Source: an uncultured Clostridia bacterium
Lineage (GTDB): Bacteria; Bacillota; Clostridia; TANB77; CAG-508
Direction: 5' to 3'
DNA length: 64,000 nucleotides
Assembly: GCA_948852945.1 (NCBI GenBank)
Contig: CAQPBJ010000006.1
Location: 19,243-83,242 of the forward strand
In this document: positions 33,593-43,400 of the stretch, piece after piece
How the letters are laid out: the number at the start of each line of letters is the position of its first letter
Position numbering within the stretch: position 1 is the first letter of the stretch
Position numbers and translations under genes: made by a program
The notes under the pieces: generated by a model
The model's database searches: none
Seen by the model: only the letters and a program-made list of their open reading frames with translations
Told to the model about the DNA's origin: nothing

Positions 33593-35578
33593 ATGAAAAA
33601 AGACAAAAAAGGAAATAATCAAAATCTAGAAAAATCACAAGAAGAACTATTAACAGAGAAAAATGAACAAGAAGAACAAATAAGTTTTCTAGAAAAAAAT
33701 AGAAAAGGATTAAAAGACCTTATAGCACCTGCAGGAATAGATGCTTCTAATCCAAATTATTTACAAATTGCAGCAGGACGTACAAGATATGCAAGAAGTA
33801 TGATAGTGTCAACAATCCCAAGAATGTGTACTTTTCCAGAATTCTTAAGAGGAATGTATACTTTTGGTGATTTAAATGTATCAGTATTCATAAATCCAGT
33901 AAGTGAAAATACATCACAAACAGAGTTGAACAGAACAATTAATGAACTAGAATCAGAAAGAATCGTTGCATGGGATAGAGGAGATATCAACAGAGAAAGA
34001 ATCCTAGCACAAAAAAGAGCTGAAGCCGAAGAATTAAGAGATCAAATTGCTGCAGGATTTAATAAATTGTTTGATTCATCAATAGTATGCACATTATTTG
34101 CATATAGCTTAGAGGAATTAGAAAAATATACAGAATTATTATCAGCAGAAATGTCTAAAAACTTAATAGGAATGAAACCAGCATGGGCAATTCAAGATGA
34201 AGCTTTTAGAAGTAATATGCCATTTTTAGATAATAAAATTAAAAAAGTACATACATTTGATAGACGTTCAATGTCTACAGCATTTCCTTTCTTTACATCA
34301 GAGATAGGACACGAAAAAGGTATTCCTCTAGGCTTTAATAGACAAACAGGATTACCAATCTTATTTGACAACTTTAGCCCAACATTAACAAACTATAACA
34401 TGGTTATATTTGGTAAGTCAGGAGCTGGTAAAGGTGTTACTATAAAGACTTTAACAGCTAGATCTTCTGTATTAATGGGAATAGAAAGTTTAGCATTAGA
34501 TGCAGAAGGTGAATATGGAGTAGTTGCAGAAGCTCTAGGAGGAGTAAATGTAATTATAAGTCCAAACTCAAAAACTATTATAAACTTATTTGATATAGAG
34601 CCAGAAATAGTAAAAGATGAAATAACAGGAAGAGAAAGAGTAGTACTTAATGTTGAAAATAAAGTTGAAGACGTTACACAATCACTATTAACAATGGCTA
34701 GAGGTAGTACAAGAAGTAAAGAAGTAAACGAATTAACAAAACAAATTATTTCTGAATCAGTAGCAGAAGAATATGAAGCAATAGGTGTTAATGGAAACGT
34801 AGAAAGTCTTTACAGAACAGCTTCAGCAATGGTTAGAGATAAATTAGAAAAAGAGAAAAAAGACATGCCAACAATAGGAAGTTGGTATGCACGTATATTA
34901 AGAAAAGCAGAAGAAAACAAAAATCCAGACTATAGATTCCACTATAGTTATCTAATAAAAGTTATGAGACAATATGTTAGAGCTTATAACGGACAAATGG
35001 CATATTTTGATGGACAATCAACATTTGAATTATTAGACGGAATGCCATTTATAAACTTAGATATTTCTCAATTAGAAGAAAGATTTGCAAGACCTTTAGC
35101 ACAACAAGTTCTTCTTTCTTGGATTTGGGAAAAATATGTTAAGAAAAATAGTGAAGATAAATCAAAAGCTGCTAAAAAAAGAGTTCTTATTGACGAAGCT
35201 TGGATGTTGCTTCCATACCCAGAAGCAGTAGATTTCTTAAATACAATGGCTAGACGTGCTAGAAAAAGAAACGTATCACTAGCAGTTATGTCACAAAGAT
35301 TCCAAGACTTTTATGAGAAAAAAGAAGTTGAAGCAGTTCTTACATCTTCAGATACAAAGCTATTCTTAGCACAAGATAAATCAGAAATACAATATATTAA
35401 AAAAGTATTTAAACTAAGCGATGGAGAAGCATACTTCTTAACAACATGTCAAAGAGGAGAAGGACTATTAAAAGTTGGAGAAGATACAGCTATAATAGCA
35501 ATTCAACCAACTAAAAAAGAATTTGAATTCATAGAAACAAATATGAATAAATTAGCTACGTTACAATCAGAAAACTAA
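33593..35578 (+). CDS. virB4: VirB4-family secretion ATPase
   Basis: A 661-residue ATPase with Walker A FGKSGAGKGVTIK (about residue 276), the conserved DAEGEYG, Walker B RVLIDEAWMLL (about 532) and the downstream MSQRFQDF/TSSDTKLFLAQD segments of VirB4 proteins. The N-terminal 240 residues contain a CagE/TrbE/VirB4-type domain. It powers assembly of the pilus and translocation from the cytoplasmic face. RBS GGAGGAT. The intact motifs indicate a functional motor. Confidence 0.92.
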   Translation: MKKDKKGNNQNLEKSQEELLTEKNEQEEQISFLEKNRKGLKDLIAPAGIDASNPNYLQIAAGRTRYARSMIVSTIPRMCTFPEFLRGMYTFGDLNVSVFINPVSENTSQTELNRTINELESERIVAWDRGDINRERILAQKRAEAEELRDQIAAGFNKLFDSSIVCTLFAYSLEELEKYTELLSAEMSKNLIGMKPAWAIQDEAFRSNMPFLDNKIKKVHTFDRRSMSTAFPFFTSEIGHEKGIPLGFNRQTGLPILFDNFSPTLTNYNMVIFGKSGAGKGVTIKTLTARSSVLMGIESLALDAEGEYGVVAEALGGVNVIISPNSKTIINLFDIEPEIVKDEITGRERVVLNVENKVEDVTQSLLTMARGSTRSKEVNELTKQIISESVAEEYEAIGVNGNVESLYRTASAMVRDKLEKEKKDMPTIGSWYARILRKAEENKNPDYRFHYSYLIKVMRQYVRAYNGQMAYFDGQSTFELLDGMPFINLDISQLEERFARPLAQQVLLSWIWEKYVKKNSEDKSKAAKKRVLIDEAWMLLPYPEAVDFLNTMARRARKRNVSLAVMSQRFQDFYEKKEVEAVLTSSDTKLFLAQDKSEIQYIKKVFKLSDGEAYFLTTCQRGEGLLKVGEDTAIIAIQPTKKEFEFIETNMNKLATLQSEN

Positions 35579-35592
35579 TAAAAGGAGAATAT

Positions 35593-36841
35593 ATGAAAAC
35601 TAAGCTAATAGGAATTATAATATTTGTATTATTGTGTAATGCAATAATACCTAATTTCATATATGCTACCGATATAGAGTTTGATATTAATACACAAACT
35701 ATGGAAGACATGAACTATAGCGAATCATCATGGGAAAAATATAAAGAAGACGGAAAAGCAGATATAAACGCAGCAGCAGGAAGGAAGACAAAAGAAATAA
35801 GAGAAACATTCTCATTAGGCGCAGGACTTGCATCAGCTGTTGGAGGTCTTATAATGGGACCAGTAGTTATGATATCAGCATTAATGACTATAACAGCAAG
35901 AGGATCAAATGTGTTAATAAATAGAGATGGATCTGCAGTAACTAATAGCAATTTAATTAATATATTCGATTGGGGAAATATATTAATCAACTGGTACACA
36001 ATTGAAGATACGGTATTTGGAACAATAGATTTATTTAATGCAGATTATTTCATGACAACTTCTGGAATAAAAAGTGAAGCAAATATAGCACTAAAAGAAT
36101 CTGTTGCTAAATGGTACTATATATTAAGCACATTAGCAGTACTTATTAACTTGCTAGTTTTAATATATATAGGAATAAAAATGGCTTTATCAACAATAGC
36201 ATCAGCTATTGCTAAATATAAAGAAATGCTAAAAGATTGGCTAGTAAGTATGATATTAATATTTACAATACCATATATACTAGGTTTCATAAATTTATTA
36301 TGCAGTGGTTTTGTAGATTTAATGTGTATAATAAAAGGAAACCTAATAAGCAGACGGTTTCGAACAAAGCATATTATGGCAATCACTTAATTTATTAAAT
36401 ATAGTATCAGGATGGTCATATGTTGCAACAGTACTTATGTATTTATTGCTAACATTCTACCAAATAAAATTTTTCTTATTATATATAAACAGATTATTAG
36501 CAATGGGATTTTTAATAGTAATATCACCTATCATGTCAGCAACATATTCAATAAATAAAACAAAAATATCAGGAAAAGGTGGCAAATCTAAAATATTTTC
36601 ACAATGGTTTAGAGAATATTGCGTAAACGCCACACTTCAACCATTACATGCAGCTATATATTTAGTATTTATAGTATCAGCAAATGAAATATTTGCTGTA
36701 GCACCATTATTAGCAGTAGTATTCTTTGCAACTCTATCTAGAGCGGAAAGAATAGTTAAAAATATATTAGGAATGAGAAAGATGTCATCAATTCACTCAA
36801 TGTCATCATATTTACCAGCAAAAAAGTTAGTAAAAGACTAA
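35593..36841 (+). pseudogene. VirB6/TrbL-like membrane protein 1, frameshifted
   Basis: The first frame (35593-36390, 265 codons) and the second (open from about 36350 to 36841) together give one VirB6-like protein of about 415 residues, similar in order to the intact paralogue at 36867. The first part carries VAKWYYILSTLA and LIYIGIKMALSTIAS; the second carries RLLAMGFLIVISPIMSATYS and WFREYCVNATLQPLHA. One extra base near 36349-36352 explains the break. VirB6 proteins form the polytopic membrane core of the channel. It may be a real inactivation or a sequence error, as the rest is well preserved. Confidence 0.75.
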
Positions 36842-36866
36842 AATAAATAAAATTAGGAGAATAGGG

Positions 36867-38798
36867 ATGAAAAAAAAGCTACAAAAGCTATTATGGATAA
36901 TAATAGTAACATTAACAATCACTAACATGTTATGTGCAACTGTATCACAAGCAACTCAGCAAGGAACCTCACAAACAGTCATCAATACAGTGGGAACTCC
37001 AGAAGAAGATAACATACTATCAGGAATATTTGGTGGAATAGGTTGGCTTATAGATGGAATAGTAGGAATAATAAGTAAAATAATTCAAATACCACTTTTA
37101 CTAATTGGTATGGGAATACAAGGTATACTTACAGGAATAGCCACTATAGAAGGAAGCACAATACAAGGTTTTATAACACCTGATGATATATTCTTTAATA
37201 GAGTAGGACTAACAAATATAAACTTTTTTGACTTAGGACGTCCAAATAGTGTTGTATATGTAATAAGAACTAATATTGCTACATGGTATTACATATTACA
37301 AATATTAGCGATAATAATTTTATTAGTAGTTTTAATATATGTAGGAATCAGAATGGCAATATCAACAGTAGCTTCAGATCAAGCTAAGTATAAAAAAATG
37401 TTAACAGATTGGGCAATGAGCTTTGCGTTACTATTCTTTTTAGGATATATCATAATGTTTACACTAGAGGCTAATAATGCATTAGTAGATATGCTTGGAC
37501 AAGCAAGTAGAGTAACCATAGGAAACGGTGTAGTAACACAATTAGCTTTAGATATAGTAACAGGAGGAGCAACAAAATCGTGGGCAGCCTTTATAGTATA
37601 TTTTGCATTAATAGGTATGACAACAGCATTTTTATTAGCATATCTAAAACGTATGCTAACAATAGGATTTTTAATAATAATATCACCATTAATAACAATA
37701 ACATACTCAATAGATAAAATGAAAGATGGTCAAGCGCAAGCTTTAAATACATGGCTAAGAGAGTTTATGTTTGGAGTATTGATACAACCATTCCATATAA
37801 TAATATATCTAGTATTTGTTTCAACAACATTAGATTTATTAAGCACAGGTCCATCATTAGCAAAGATGTTTTTAGCAATAATAACTATGGGATTTATTTG
37901 GACAGCAGAAAAAATAGTAAAAGAAATCTTTGGACTAAAGAATGCAACAAGTATGGGAGAGACGCTAGCTGCAATGGGAATAGTAAGAGAAATAGGAAAT
38001 GCAGCAAGCAAAGCTGCCAAAACAGCAGCTTCAGCAGGAGGCAAAGTAGCATCTAGAACAAAATTTGGACAAAATATTCAACAAAAAATTGGAAATACAA
38101 AACTTGGACAAACTTATCAAAGAATTGCTAACAATCCAAATAACTCAAAAATGTTAGATATGGGAAAGAAAATTATAAAAACAACAGGTGCTGTTGGTGT
38201 AGGAGCAGCAGCGTTTGGATTTGAAATGGGAGCAAATACACCAGCCCATGCAGCACAAGCAGGAGTAGAAGGTTATAAGGTAGGAAAAGCATTATTCAAC
38301 CCAGATCCAAATGTAGATGGAAGCCCACAACAAATACAATTAAAAGAACAAGATTTAAAACGATTTGCAGATTTAATAGCTCAAAATAATAATTTCAGTT
38401 TTGCAGATTATAATAATGGAAACACAGCCAATAAAAATAATTTAAAAGCATATGTTCAATCCCTAATTGGGGCTAATATGAATCATTTAAATAATGATAT
38501 TCAAAGGGCCTTAGCAAATTTAACAAGAGCAAATCCAACAGATTACAATACTACTACAGCCGCAGGAAATCAACATTTATTAGATTTACAAAATGCAGCA
38601 TTAGATCCAAATTTAGACTTTACAGACCCATCAACAAATCCACTAGGACGTGCATGGACTCAAGAAGAACAAGATGTTATAACAGCGATACAAGTTAAAA
38701 ACTTAGCAGGAGCTGTAAATGATGCACATAAACAATATCAATCAGCTGGAAGACAAAATCCATCACAAGATGTAGATTCATTCATAGATAGCCTATAA
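36867..38798 (+). CDS. VirB6/TrbL-like polytopic membrane protein 2
   Basis: A 643-residue protein with signal peptide, about seven membrane helices between residues 40 and 365, and a long hydrophilic C-terminus (about 370-643) that is predicted cytoplasmic. The paralogue-defining motifs are NIATWYYILQILAI, LIYVGIRMAISTVAS, AKYKKMLTDWAM, then RMLTIGFLIIISPLITITYS. VirB6/TrbL proteins form the inner-membrane channel of type IV secretion systems. RBS TTAGGAGA. Confidence 0.8.
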   Translation: MKKKLQKLLWIIIVTLTITNMLCATVSQATQQGTSQTVINTVGTPEEDNILSGIFGGIGWLIDGIVGIISKIIQIPLLLIGMGIQGILTGIATIEGSTIQGFITPDDIFFNRVGLTNINFFDLGRPNSVVYVIRTNIATWYYILQILAIIILLVVLIYVGIRMAISTVASDQAKYKKMLTDWAMSFALLFFLGYIIMFTLEANNALVDMLGQASRVTIGNGVVTQLALDIVTGGATKSWAAFIVYFALIGMTTAFLLAYLKRMLTIGFLIIISPLITITYSIDKMKDGQAQALNTWLREFMFGVLIQPFHIIIYLVFVSTTLDLLSTGPSLAKMFLAIITMGFIWTAEKIVKEIFGLKNATSMGETLAAMGIVREIGNAASKAAKTAASAGGKVASRTKFGQNIQQKIGNTKLGQTYQRIANNPNNSKMLDMGKKIIKTTGAVGVGAAAFGFEMGANTPAHAAQAGVEGYKVGKALFNPDPNVDGSPQQIQLKEQDLKRFADLIAQNNNFSFADYNNGNTANKNNLKAYVQSLIGANMNHLNNDIQRALANLTRANPTDYNTTTAAGNQHLLDLQNAALDPNLDFTDPSTNPLGRAWTQEEQDVITAIQVKNLAGAVNDAHKQYQSAGRQNPSQDVDSFIDSL

Positions 38799-38813
38799 AA
38801 GGATAATAGGGAG

Positions 38814-39389
38814 ATGAGTAATATAAAAAAGAAAAATAATAATCAAAAATACATAGCAATCATGGTTATATCTTTTATAATCATGATTGCTGCTGTCGTA
38901 TTAATAGTAATATTAATAGCAAAACCTAAAAATAAAGATAAAAATGAAAATATACAAGCAAATCAACCATTAACTGAAGAAGAAATAGAAGCACAAGAAA
39001 AAGATGAAATAAAAAGCATGCCAGAAAGCAAAAGAATGAAAAGATATATAGGTATGTTTTTTGAAGATATAGAAGAAGGTAAATATAATAATGCATATTC
39101 TGTATTAAATGAAGATTTCAAAAATAATTATTTTCCAAGACTAGAAGACTTTGAAGAATATGCAAAAAAATATTTTAATTCAGATACAATAGCAATAACA
39201 TATGACAATGTAGAAAGATTAGGCAATAATAAAACAGGAAATATGTATGTTATATGGACAACCATAACAGATATATTTATGCCAAAACTAGAAGATGATG
39301 AAAAAATAGAGCAAACTAATTTTGTCATCATTGAAAAAAATTACAATGATTATGAAATGTCATTTAGTGTAAAAACAGATGAGGAATAG
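38814..39389 (+). CDS. VirB8-like NTF2-fold bitopic protein 1
   Basis: A 191-residue protein with a short cytoplasmic N-terminus, one membrane helix (about 12-35), an acidic linker, and a periplasm-side domain beginning KRYIGMFFEDIEEGKYNNAY followed by SVLNEDFK. The pattern of helix, Tyr-x-x-Ala-Tyr and beta sheet is that of NTF2-like VirB8/TcpC domains. Such proteins nucleate the channel on the outer side of the membrane. The AGGGAG site lies very close to the ATG. Confidence 0.65.
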   Translation: MSNIKKKNNNQKYIAIMVISFIIMIAAVVLIVILIAKPKNKDKNENIQANQPLTEEEIEAQEKDEIKSMPESKRMKRYIGMFFEDIEEGKYNNAYSVLNEDFKNNYFPRLEDFEEYAKKYFNSDTIAITYDNVERLGNNKTGNMYVIWTTITDIFMPKLEDDEKIEQTNFVIIEKNYNDYEMSFSVKTDEE

Positions 39390-39397
39390 GAGGAAAA

Positions 39398-40345
39398 ATG
39401 TTCTTAAAACTAAGATTACAAGTTAGAAATTTTTTCAAAAAGTACAAAAATAAAATATTCATTGTGATAGTTATATGGGTTGCAATCCTAATAATTAATT
39501 ATTTATTAGGGCAAAAAAAAGAGCCACAAGTACTAAACACAACGTATACACCTCATAATGTAGTACTATTAAGTGACACAAAAGTTCCAGAAAAATTACA
39601 AAATCCAATAGAAGATTTGATAGAAGACTATGTAAATAAGTGTAATAATAAAGATTATAAAGGAGCATATGCACTATTAACAGAAGATTGCAAAAATCAT
39701 GCATTTAATAATTCTCTAGAAGAATTTACAACATATGCAAGTTCAATTTTCCCAGAAAAAAAGAGATATAGTATTCAAAATTATTCAAATATCGGAAATC
39801 AATACATATATAATTTAAAATTAATAAATGACATTATTACAACAGGATTAACAGATGAAACATATGCTTACTATGAAGAAAAAATAGCTATAAAACAAGA
39901 AAATGACGAACTAAAATTATCAGTTAATGATTATATGAGTTCAAAAGAACTAAAAAATGTAGCAGAAGACGATTATTTAAAAATAAGAATAGAAACAAAA
40001 GAACAATACTATGACCATGAAACATATACAATTAGAGCAACAAATAAAACAGATAAAAATGTTGTAATATTTGATGGAGTAGCAGGAAAAGAAATGTATT
40101 TGATTTCTGGAACAGATCAAAGAGCCCCATCAGTAGTTGATTCAAAATTAATGTTAATACCTGGCGAGACAAAAACAATAAAAGCAACTTTTTCTAAATA
40201 TTATGATGAGCAAGTACCAGCAGACCACATAATTTTTAATAAAATAAGAATAATGACAGATGAATATACAGGAGAGGAAGAAACAGAAGAAGAACAATTA
40301 AAAAAAGCAAGTAGAGTATACAGTATAAATGCATCAATACAATAA
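39398..40345 (+). CDS. VirB8-like NTF2-fold bitopic protein 2
   Basis: The 315-residue protein has one membrane helix (about 20-37), an NTF2-like domain (about 66-180, with IEDYVNKCNNKDYKGAYALL parallel to the neighbour's motif) and a second beta-rich domain (about 190-310). Two consecutive NTF2-type or NTF2-plus-beta modules recall TcpC-like proteins of Gram-positive systems. It lies nine bases after its paralogue, with a perfect AGGAGG site. Confidence 0.65.
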   Translation: MFLKLRLQVRNFFKKYKNKIFIVIVIWVAILIINYLLGQKKEPQVLNTTYTPHNVVLLSDTKVPEKLQNPIEDLIEDYVNKCNNKDYKGAYALLTEDCKNHAFNNSLEEFTTYASSIFPEKKRYSIQNYSNIGNQYIYNLKLINDIITTGLTDETYAYYEEKIAIKQENDELKLSVNDYMSSKELKNVAEDDYLKIRIETKEQYYDHETYTIRATNKTDKNVVIFDGVAGKEMYLISGTDQRAPSVVDSKLMLIPGETKTIKATFSKYYDEQVPADHIIFNKIRIMTDEYTGEEETEEEQLKKASRVYSINASIQ

Positions 40346-40402
40346 AAAGAAAAGAGGTGAGAACTGTGCGGAGAAGACGATGAAGAAGTAAAAAGAAGAG
40401 CA

Positions 40403-43400
40403 ATGGAAGAGCAAGATCAAGAAGAAGAACAAATGGCAGAACAAGATGAAGAAGATGATGCAAATGATGAAAATAGTGCTGGAAATAAATTTTCACATTC
40501 ACTAGACGATGATGAAGATGAAGAATCTGAAGACAATGACAAAGCAAAGAAAAAGAAAAAAGATAATGATGACGACAAAGATGATGAAGATGAAGATGAT
40601 GACAAAAAGGATAAAGATGACGAAGATAAAGATGGAGAAAAAGATGAAGGTGATGATGCAGCAGAAGAACTAGACGATTCATCTGAAAAATTTGACGATG
40701 CAGCAGACGATAATCATGAAAATCCAAATGATACACCTGATTATAATCCAAATCCAGATGCTGACCCTGATAAAGAAAATACACAAAACCCAGATGAAGA
40801 ACCGGGGAATGCAGAATCAGAAAATCCTTCAGAAGAAGGAGGTTCAAATAAACCAGATACTGGAGATGATTTAGATTCTGGGGCAGGAGAAGGTACAAAT
40901 GCAGGAGAAGCAGGTACAGGAGGAGAGGTTGAAGCCGGAGCAGAAGCAGGTACAGAAGCTGCAGAAACAGCTGGAGCAGAAGCAGAAGCAGCAGGCGCAA
41001 GTGCAGAAGCAAGTGCTGCAGGAGGAGAAGCAGCTGCAGCAGGTGCAGAAACTGCAATTGTAGGAGCTGAAACAGCAGCTGCTGGAGCAGGAACAGCGGC
41101 TGCAGGAACAGCTGGAGGAGCAGCTGCAGGTGGAGCTGTAGCAGCAGGTCCGGTTATATTAATAGTACTAGTTGTCATATTGATTATAATAATTGTTATA
41201 GGTGTAGCAGGCTTCTTTACAACAATGCCACAGTTCTTATGGAATAGATTAAAAGAATTTGCACTAAGTCTATGGGATGGTGTTGAAGGATACTTTATAG
41301 GAATGGACGATGCAGGAGTAAATAAAGATGATATAGTAGTTGCAGCACAATATTTATATGATATGGGATATGACTTAGTTGGAATGGGATTTGCAGAAAG
41401 TGTAGAAATATCAGGTCAACCAGATGAAAACGGAAATAAAATTGAACCGACAGAAGAATATCCAGAAAATGCAATTATATCAATCAATGCACCATATTTA
41501 AGATCATATTTAGTAGCAGAAAATAGAACATATTTAATAAATAACTATACATTCAATTTAAAAGATTTTGCAACGAGCTTCTTTAATGGAGAATTTTTCT
41601 CAGACGATGGAACATCTGCCTGGGGGACAGGATTAATAAACCTAGAAGATGGATTAATAGCAAAACTAGGAATGCCACTAAGAGGAGTTAGATTAGGTGA
41701 TTGGAATTTAGGAGAAGCACTAGAAGGTGTAAAAATTATGAGAGATTCCAATCAAATGAGAATTAGACGTTTAAACTTAGAGTTAGCATTTTGGAATTCA
41801 CATTTTGATTATACATATTATAGCTTAGAAGGTTGGTCAGGAAGATATGGTAAACCATTTGAATTAATGGTAACTTTACATGTAGCAACAATGGCACCAG
41901 ATTTAGTAAAAGAATTTGCCTTAAATAAAGACTTAGATGCAAAAGTAAATATAAAGTTAACAGATAAAACGAACATAAGTGGAGAAATATATGTTGATGG
42001 AGAATCGATAACAGACATTGTAGATTTAGGAACATATTCAGAAGATACAATAGAATGGTTAGAAGATCAACAAAGTAGATATGCAGAAGAAATAAAGACA
42101 TCAATGCCATATATATCAAGTGTAACAAATCACTGGTTTAGAAATGTATACTTCGAAGGAACTGATTCAATAGATGCATCAGGAGATAAAATTGGTTCAG
42201 TAGAAATAGGAGTAGATGATGATGCAGATGGCTTGGAAGATTATAATGAAGCAACAGGAGTTAAAACACAAAAAACAAGAAGACTATCAAGTGATGATAA
42301 TGTATATAAATCTGGAGAAGACGTATCAATAGAAATGAGTTTTATAAATGATGAAGTCCCAGCAGAATTAGAAGGAAAATCAATAACAATAAAAGGTTCA
42401 ATTGAAGATGGAATGACACAAACAAAAGATGCAGTAAGAGGAGTTACAAACGAAGAAACTAAAAAAATATTTGGAGAACAATATTATATATATGATGGAA
42501 CAGTAGAAAGAGCAAAAGCTATTCAAGAAGCAAGACGAGGAGCAAATAATGGAGTTAAAAAAGAAAAAGTTAACTTCACAAAAGATTCTTTGCAAGCATT
42601 TTCAATATTAGAAGGAAGCGATACATTAGATGCACAGTTTATTTATAGAGACTTAAAAGAATTAGTAATTGAATTAGGATATTTCGAAAGAGAAGATTTT
42701 TACGAAATAGAAAAACAAGTATTAGAATGGCCAGTACCAGAATATATTCCAGCAGAATGGCCACATAAAGAAATAGAAAAACAAGTTATAGAATATGGAA
42801 GCATCATTGCATGTGACGAAACAATAGCAGCATCATTAGGAATATCTTTATCAGATCTACAAAAATTAACAGGAACAGAAGAAAAAGAAGATGAAGAAGA
42901 GCAATTAGACGATGAACTAGATATGCTAAAAGGATTAGTATTTATTGGAGATGACTATATAGCAGGATTAAAAGAAAATGTTAATATAGAAGATGCTAAA
43001 TTCTATTGTGAAAGAGGTACAGGACCACAATATTGGTTAGACCACATAGCTGAACTACCAGAAGGAATAGGTACAGTTGTAATTGCAACAGGTTCAAATG
43101 ATCCTAAAAATTATGAATCAATGAAAGGATTAATAGATGCATTAGATGAAAAATATGAGAATATACAAATGTATATAGTTGAAGTAATGCATGTATCGCA
43201 TAATCACGGAGATGCAGATGCGTATAATAAACTAATTGATACATATAATTCACATGTAAGAAATAAATGTAAAATACAACCAAATGCAACATTTATAGAT
43301 GCATCACTAGGATTTATAGCAAATGGATATCTAACAAATCCTGATCATACAGGAAGATGTATACCATCAGGAAGCTTTACACAATGGGCAAAAAATATAG

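Noticed and set aside
40236..41178. Long leucine-, proline- and serine-rich minus-strand frames opposite the acidic gene
   Set aside because: They are the complement of the Glu/Asp- and Ala-rich coding sequence on the plus strand, without ribosome binding sites or recognisable domains.
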